Shown piece by piece: positions 57,229 through 64,000 of a DNA stretch of 64,000 nucleotides. This DNA comes from Utricularia gibba (taxonomy: Eukaryota > Streptophyta > Magnoliopsida > Lamiales > Lentibulariaceae), in the NCBI GenBank assembly GCA_002189035.1, contig NEEC01000007.1, positions 186,001-250,000 of the forward strand, given 5' to 3'. Every line of letters begins with the position of its first letter. Positions within the stretch are counted from its first letter, which is position 1. Made by a program: the position numbers and the translations under genes. A model generated the notes under the pieces. It was not told the DNA's origin. It saw only the letters and a list, made by a program, of their open reading frames with translations, and searched no databases.

Positions 57229-60200
57229 ATGGTGCGGTTGCTAAGGAAGAGGAAGAAGGTTCAGAGCTCGGAGGAGTTGAGCAATGGCGGTTCGGATACT
57301 GGCTGCGACGACGCTTTGGGAGCGGGATGCACAGACACGGCCGTCATTGGTGACCTGCCAGTGGAGAAGAGTGGGCATGCTCTTGTTAAGGAAACTCTGC
57401 GTAAATTCAACAGGCTGTACCTCCATTTTGTTCAGGTGAATAATTAATGACCCGTGATAAACTTGTTTTTGTCTCCTTGAGGAAGAATGTGGTATGTACT
57501 GATATGTTTCTTGCTAGAGAGAATGCGCTGTTAACTTTTGCTCCTGCTAATAATTTGTAGGAAGAAAAGAAAAGGTGTGCCGAAGCTGACAGTAAGATGG
57601 GGAAGAAATTCAAGGTTCAAGAGTGATTCATTCGTTAATGTCTTAGGTATACAAGCGGGCGCTTATGTTTTACATTGAAATGAAATGCAGGAAAACATAC
57701 TGGCAACTAATGGAAGCATTAAAAAACCTTCTAAGCGACCTGATTTGAAAGTCATAACTGAGGTACATATGATGCCTGCTTTTTGCCTCATATTGATCGT
57801 ATTTGTTGCTTGCCCACTGATGACTGTTTTATTTTTGTAAGCCCAATAGTGGTTTACGCACTTCATTTTGATAGTTGCCCTTTTCGTCATCTAGTTAAAT
57901 TTTGGTTCTTTGTATTTTTCATCCACAAAGTGGAGTTAGCGATTTTTATTCCCTCTTGTTAGACATGGCTATTAAGGTGGAACAGCGGGCTTCTTAATTT
58001 TCCTACTCAATTAAATGGAAGTAGTTGTTGTTGGAAAATCCTTGAAATCAGGCAAAAAAGTATGTAATCCAGTTTTATAATGTTTGCAAATGGCAGATGA
58101 AGAGGAATCAAACTACATTAAACCCGAGGAAGAAAATAGGCTCCATTCCAGGTTGATATTCTTGAGGTTGACGTTATAGCTACAATTTGTTATGATTGGT
58201 CTAACATCTTCTTGCAACTGTGAATCTTATAAATTGAGACAAGACAAATGCAGTTACTTCCAAAAATATGAAAGTGACTCATAGTGATATGCATGCAATC
58301 GTCATTTTGATGGGATTCTTCGTTTACACGAGGTTATGCTAATAGCTTGGCCCTTTGCCATAGTTTTTTCAGTCAAGAAAAGTAAATTGCATTACCACAG
58401 GTGATGCCTTTTTCGAAGTGTGCTAAATAATCTCAAAAAAATTGCATATTTTTACAACGATACTCTAGTAAATTGTTTGCACATTGACCATGTTTAAGCA
58501 CACACATTCATTTAAATGCGTGACTTAAAACTTTAATTACAAAATGGTGGTTATTTTTGCTTCATTTCACTTGATGGCAGGCATAGATGTTGGTTACCAG
58601 TTTTTTTCACGTGCTGAGATGTTTGTAGTGGGACTTCATAATCATTGGCTAAATGGAATTGATTTCATTGGCCAAAATGGAAGAAGTATTCATAAAATAG
58701 GGGACGATGTGGTACATTCTGATGCTGCGTCTCAATTTTTACCTTTACTACTTTGTATCCCATGCAATTGATTCTTGTCTTCTGAATTAAACAAGATAAT
58801 TCAGTGATACTTTCTCTCCATTTGAACATTGCTTTGTTGTCATCCGATTCCCTTTTCAGGATTCAAAGACATATAAGCTTCCACTTGCTATATCGATTGT
58901 CTTATCTGGCCAGTATGAGGATGATTTAGATAAAAGCGATGAGATTGTCTATACTGGTCAAGGAGGGAACAATTTGCTCGGAGATAAGCGTCAAATCAGT
59001 GACCAAAAGTTACTGCGGGGCAATTTGGGGTTAAAGGCATGATTAGGCGCTTTCCTTTTTAACCTTTTATCATGTTCTCCAGGTTTCATAAGATTCGGGA
59101 AATGAAACTTTGTTGCTGTGTTATGGCTATAGTCCATGGTCATCTGATTATGATGTGATGAGAAACATAAGTGTATAACAGTAACATAAGGCAAAGTGCA
59201 TCATCTTGATTCAACTCTATCTTGAATTGTTGGTCTGACGAAAACTGTCGTAACATTTGAATACTATTGGGGCTGTCTGGCTTTTCTTGCCAAGCACATT
59301 AACTTTTGCTGCTGGTCATCCTTTTCGTAATTTTGAGATGTTCTTTGAAATTTTCTGATGCTATGCTACGTTATTATTGCATAGAACTGCATGGAGCAGG
59401 GTGTGCCTGTTAGGGTCACCAGGGGGCACAAATGCGATAATAGCTATGTGGGAAAGGTTTACACTTATGATGGCTTATACAAGGTAGTTTTGCCTATATG
59501 GATGGAGCATTAGTCTCTTTCTTTGTCTCATTTGTGTTTTTTAAATTGAATTGTTTTGAAGGTTGTCGATTACTGGGCCGAAACAGGCGTTTCAGGTTAT
59601 GTGGTTTATAAATTTAAGCTTAGACGACTTGAAGGACAGCCAACATTAACTACAAAGGAGGTCATCCTTAACCTCTCGTGACAGTTATAGTTTTCGTCAA
59701 TCTTAAGAACAAATCTATTCCAATTATAGTTTTGGTCCAATTTATTAATTTCTTCTACACATTACTTGAAATCCATGTAAGCTTTCTGATTTTGTGGTTT
59801 ATGGTTTCTTTTTGTAGGTATATTTCACTCGAGGTCGAATTCCAAAATCAATTTCTGATATAAATGGGTATCATTTGCATGCTTCTACTCTTTTTTCTGT
59901 TGCCCTTGTTTTGTTTGCATATTTTAATTCTTTTGGCCCTTTTTTCTTGGATGTAGATTAGTCTGCAAAGATATCTCTATGGGAGTAGAAGAAATTCCTA
60001 TCCCAGCCACTAATTTGATTGATGAAGTTTCTCTGAAAGGTTAGTCATTGCTCTTTTTTGGAGGTGGTGTCAAGTTATAAAGTTACAGTGTTGATCAATC
60101 TCGTTTGAAGTATTCTCGTCAATATCACACGAGTAAACCTTTCTAAGTACTTACATTCTGTTGGAATTGTCTTGCGAAGCTTTAGCTAGTAGGCATGGTG

Positions 60201-62256
60201 GTTTTGTAATTGTATAAGGATTCGACATTGGATCATGATCTTTGGGAATATTGAGCTCCAAAATTATTGTGTAAAGCAGTCTGAATGGGAAGAATATGAT
60301 TTTTGTTTTTGATTAACCTAGCGTTTTATCTTAAAATCTAGGTTTTGCCTATATCAAGCACATGAAGTTTAGTAAAAATATACCTTCCCCTGCTGTCGCT
60401 CCGGTTGGTTGTGGCTGCAAAGGCATTTGCAATGATCCTAGAACTTGTGCTTGTGCCAAACTCAATGGAGGAGATTTTCCCTTTGTCCACCACAATGTTG
60501 GAAGGTAGTGTGCTTTTAGACAATGAAATATTTTACTCCAAGTCAGTGAATTTGTCTAAAAAAAAAAATTTAAGATCTGTTTGGTGGAGCTTCAAAAAAT
60601 AATTCTAAAAAAACTGATTCTTTATATATTTAAGAAGTACTTTAATTTTTATTAGAACAGGAGTTTCTCAGTTTTTTAAAAGATTGAAGCTTTCAGTTTC
60701 ATGTGAAGTAGAAGTAACAAATGTTTTGTACAAAAATCACCCCTAAAAATATTTTTATTGAAGCTGGAACTGTACTAAACAGATTCTTAAAGTATCTAGT
60801 TCGTAAATCATACTGCTCTTGACAATGTTTCACTTAATGGAAAGCAGTATATTCTTCATTCATCATTTCCTAGGGCTATTTTTCTATAATGGGGCATTGC
60901 ATCAATGCTAACTACATCAAAGAAAAGAATAATGTGTTCTTTATAACTTTTTTATCCTCTTGGTTCTATCTGCTTCTCAGGCTTGTTGAGCCAAAAGCCA
61001 TTGTGTTTGAGTGTGGCCCAAATTGTGGATGTGACTCAAAATGCATTAATAGGACATGCCAGAATGGACCTATGTTCCGCTTAGAGGTTTGTCATCATGT
61101 ATCTTTCTCATTGTTATGAATTGGTTTGCGTTTATACTTACTTCATCGCAGGTATTTCGCACTGCAAGAAAAGGGTGGGGAGTTAGGTCTTGGGACTATA
61201 TACCTGCAGGGGCTCCAGTGTGTGAATACATTGGAGTTGTCAGAAGAACTAGTGATTTACATCGTGCTGCTGATAATAGCTATGTTTTTGATATAGATTG
61301 CTTGCAAACAATGCAAGGGTTGGATGGGCGAGAGGTATGTGATATTCTTGCTGCTCACTTTTATTAATTTAGCTTTCATGGATCTGCCGTTTGCTAGTTT
61401 CTGTTTAAGCAGGCGCTTTAGATTTTAATATAGGTTAGTAGCAAGGTTTACATTGACATTGGGATGCATGCATTTCTATGTAAAATAATGGATACTCTAT
61501 TTTGGAGTGTAATTTGCAAAATAAACCAGTTTCTGTTCCATGAGTTTTGAACTAATTTGTACAAGCTTTGCGAAATATGATTTAAGCAGTTTGCTGTTAA
61601 GTGTACTTGTTTTGAACCCAAGTTTTAGGTTTTGGAAATTTTTGGCTTCTCAGAAGTCACCCCAAGCACTTCGAGTTGTAATATTTCTATATGAAAAGGT
61701 ATCTTCCTTCGATTTCTGTCTAAAATTTGCTTATCCAAACCCCATTTACCAGAGTCGACTGAAGGATGTACAGTTGCCACCATATTTGGAGAAGCTTAAA
61801 AGTGAATCAGATAGTATACCGTTCTGCATTGATGCTGGAGAAACTGGAAATGTTGCTCGGTTCATCAATCACAGCTGTGGACCAAATCTGTTTGTGCAGT
61901 GCGTCCTCAGCAATCATCATGATATCAGACTTGCAAGAATAATCCTGATTGCTGCTGACAATATTCCGCCATTGAAGGTTGGTTCTTTCTCCTCTCAAAG
62001 TGAAAGATAATGAGATGCTTTACCCTATCTCCTAGTCATGACTGAGTTTTGAGGATATAACTTCACTCTACACCAGTGCATCTCATGTCTCAATCATCCA
62101 GGCATTACACAACAAACCATGAAGGTTTTTTATTTTCTACAGGAACTAACTTACGACTATTGCTACGAAATGGACAGTGTGCTTGGTCCGGGTGGGGAAA
62201 TTATGCAGGTCCCTTGTTATTGTGGGGCTGATGAATGCCGGAAGCGCCTGTATTAG
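57229..62256 (+). CDS. SUVH4: Histone H3K9 methyltransferase SUVH4 (KRYPTONITE)
   Basis: This nuclear enzyme adds H3K9me2 and maintains CHG methylation with CMT3. Fifteen exons in phase give 605 residues: 57229-57435, 57561-57614, 57691-57762, 58097-58151, 58581-58711, 58860-59036, 59385-59483, 59562-59660, 59818-59867, 59957-60039, 60342-60504, 60981-61086, 61152-61334, 61753-61977 and 62143-62256. The SRA/YDG domain (about 118-270) has GIDVGYQFFSRAEM, SGQYEDDLD, YTGQGG and VRVTRGHKC. The pre-SET cysteines are GCGCKGICND, CACAKLNGGDFP and CGPNCGCDSKCINRTC. The SET domain has GWGVRSWDYIPAG, FINHSCGPNLFVQCV and ELTYDYCYE; post-SET is CYCGADECRKRLY. Close similarity to KYP supports SUVH4 over other SUVH members. 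The intron after exon 6 seems to use a GC donor (59037). Confidence 0.96.
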
Positions 62257-63500
62257 GTACATGCCCTTCACCTTTCCTACTCTTTCTCTTCATTTGAAGA
62301 GTAGTCTTTCCAAAGAAATTTGTAAAATCTCCTGAATGGAATGTGGAAGATGATGGGGTACATCAGTTTAAGTTGGACATGGTGGTAATTTCTCATCCTT
62401 GTGTCTGTATCCAGACCTACTAAATGTTTTGACAAGAATGTCATGAGAAGATGCATTAGCCTTTCAGGAGGCTGTGCTAGGCGCTGACAAATTTAGTGAT
62501 GCAATAATAGGATGGATAGCAGCAGCTATGGAAGTCAACTACAAAAATGTGTGTAGCCCGCGGTAGAGTGACGGAGTCGGTAGATGGGCCCCCCATACAC
62601 CAAATAAAATTAGGTTTAATCTTCTTTTTTGTTTTATTTAGATAATGAATCAATTTATTATAAAATTATGAAACCTAATTTAAAAAATTGTGGAATTTAA
62701 ATTGAATTGAATGTAGTTGATTTTCCTTTATAACACTTAGTTGGAATTTTTAAATATTTGATTTTCGTGTGAGAATTCTTTTTGCATCGTCTTAGGTATG
62801 TGACAGAAATGCCCCTGAAAGTAAAGGCGATTCTTTTTTAATTTGGGGATTAAAATATGAATATGTTTTTCCAAAAAGGCAGGTCCGGTCCAACTGGGGT
62901 TCGGTTGGAAAGGACAGCGACAACAGAGAGGGTACGAGTGATGCCACGCGCGTGGCATAACCGTAATAAGTGCCCAATCTGGGGGCATATGTTCCCTTTG
63001 AACAAACACCCAACACTAATATTTTTCGCCCAACACGCTCTAGCTAGGAGCTGCGAGGCCAGGTCAGGGAGAACAAGTCCTATGCCAAATCGATTCAAGA
63101 TTCTACTGCTGCAAAACCCGCTCCAAGGAAATGGAGATCTGAATCTTGGTACCCTCCGCTCTGCTTCTTCTTCTTCGTTGCGGGTGCTTGTTGTTTATTG
63201 ATTTCAAACACCTTGCGTTCGACGCTAATTTCGGGTTAATTCCGTTATCTTGACTTGTCTTTTTGGTGCGTATTGATTAGTCGAGCATGGCGGAGGGCCT
63301 GAAGGCAAATGGGTTTTTGTCCGTATGAATTCTTGGCTGTAAAGTCGGGAGCTTTCTTGGGGTGGCTCCTGTTGCCTATTTTTTCTGGCGCTGTAATGTT
63401 GGTCACTCTGGAATTCACTTAAGAATTCGCGTCTCGGGGTTCTGGATTTTCGTGTAGAGGAACTGACTGACCGTAGTGTGTTGATATATAGAAAAATTTG
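62257..63500. other. Intergenic region between SUVH4 and the ANKRD13-like gene
   Basis: It holds the SUVH4 3' UTR (62257-62550), AT-rich sequence (62600-62780) and the promoter and 5' UTR of the next gene, which probably includes a leader intron. No other gene is seen. Confidence 0.5.
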
Positions 63501-64000
63501 ATGGAGGATATTTCCAAGTATGCACACAGTCCTGCCCATTTGGCAGTTTTGCACCGTGACTATGCTACCTTGAAGGGTATAGTCGCAGCTCTCCCTCGTC
63601 TAGCGAAGGCGGGGAAGTAACCACGGAGTCCGAGTCTATAGCTGCTGAGAAGGATGCAGATGCGGTGTCTGCGGTGATTGATAGGAGGGATGTACCTGGG
63701 AGAGAGACTCCTTTGCACCTTGCTGTGAAATTGCGTGATCCGGTTTCAGCTGAGATTCTAATGGCTGCTGGTGCTGACTGGAGCCTACAAAATGAGAATG
63801 GATGGAGTTCACTGCAGGAGGCAGTATGTACCAAGGAAGAGGGCATTGCGATGATCATTGCTCGGCATTATCAACCTCTTGCTTGGGCAAAGTGGTGCCG
63901 CAGGCTTCCCAGGATAGTGGCATCGGCGGCTCGAATTCGGGATTTCTACATGGAGATTAGTTTCCATTTTGAGAGCTCTGTAATACCATTCATTGGAAGA
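63501..64000 (+). CDS. ANKRD13-like ankyrin-repeat protein (5' part), with an apparent 1-base frameshift
   Basis: The gene runs off the right end. It starts MEDISKYAHSPAHLAVLHRD (63501). It then has ankyrin-type segments ALPRLAKAG, RRDVPGRETPLHLAVKLRDP and AEILMAAGADWSLQNENGWS. After them comes the family's LAWAKWCRRLPRIVASAARI and YMEISFHFESSVIPF, which starts the GPCR-chaperone/ANKRD13 region. The initial frame meets a stop right after LPRLAKAG at the G4 run 63611-63614, and the conserved sequence resumes one frame away at VTTESESIAAEKDADAVSAV. One more G would join them. Plant members have been linked to membrane trafficking by analogy with animal ANKRD13 ubiquitin-binding proteins; this is family knowledge only. 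Confidence 0.88.

Overview
This is nuclear DNA of a flowering plant, most likely a eudicot with a compact genome. The evidence is plant-only families (Dof, NAC, SAUR, PRR with CCT motif, SUVH, plastid envelope protein OEP37), GT-AG introns mostly of 70-400 bases, TATA, telo-box and TGGGCC/T promoter motifs, and an intron-free nuclear tRNA-Leu. About 24 protein genes fit in 64 kb, most intergenic gaps are 0.3-1.7 kb, and I see no recognisable transposon. The species cannot be named from the sequence alone.

Layout, left to right: the 3' end of an unidentified basic Ser/Pro/Arg-rich protein gene (to 1.0 kb); importin beta-1 (minus); a Dof factor (plus) converging on an intronless BCS1-like AAA-ATPase (minus); ubiquitin-ribosomal protein eL40, a multi-pass membrane protein, a SAUR and a 785-residue coiled-coil DUF7725-type protein (all plus); tRNA-Leu(AAG); a PRR7/PRR3-type clock pseudo-response regulator (plus); a Nudix-like plastid protein, an AAED1/PRXL2 peroxiredoxin-like protein and a membrane-tethered NAC factor (minus); a Cys/His-rich small protein, ATG13 and the O-GlcNAc transferase SECRET AGENT (plus); then a minus-strand run of RPS15, an S1-domain plastid protein, OEP37, a GH28 polygalacturonase, a small acidic protein, a glycine-rich secreted protein and a BPM-type MATH-BTB protein; finally SUVH4/KRYPTONITE and the 5' part of an ANKRD13-like gene (plus).

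The genes are independent eukaryotic units and not a pathway cluster. Common themes are nuclear transport and regulation (importin, SEC, KYP, BPM), the clock (PRR), autophagy (ATG13) and plastid biology (S1 protein, OEP37, AAED1, Nudix-like). Coding models were built by hand from splice signals and reading phase; most close exactly in phase.

I found no convincing new biological system. The strongest anomaly is technical or evolutionary: five genes between 46.5 and 63.7 kb each lack exactly one base in a G/C run of 4-5. In each case the downstream frame is intact, and in the four with a downstream intron or stop the exon phase demands the missing base. The genes from 2.4 to 44.2 kb show no such break. 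This looks like local homopolymer under-calling, not five pseudogenes. Other points worth a second look are an evening-element cluster upstream of the PRR gene, a tRNA 62 bases downstream of a stop codon, three probable GC-AG introns, a duplicated splice acceptor in SEC, and a small conserved-looking Cys/His protein of unknown function.
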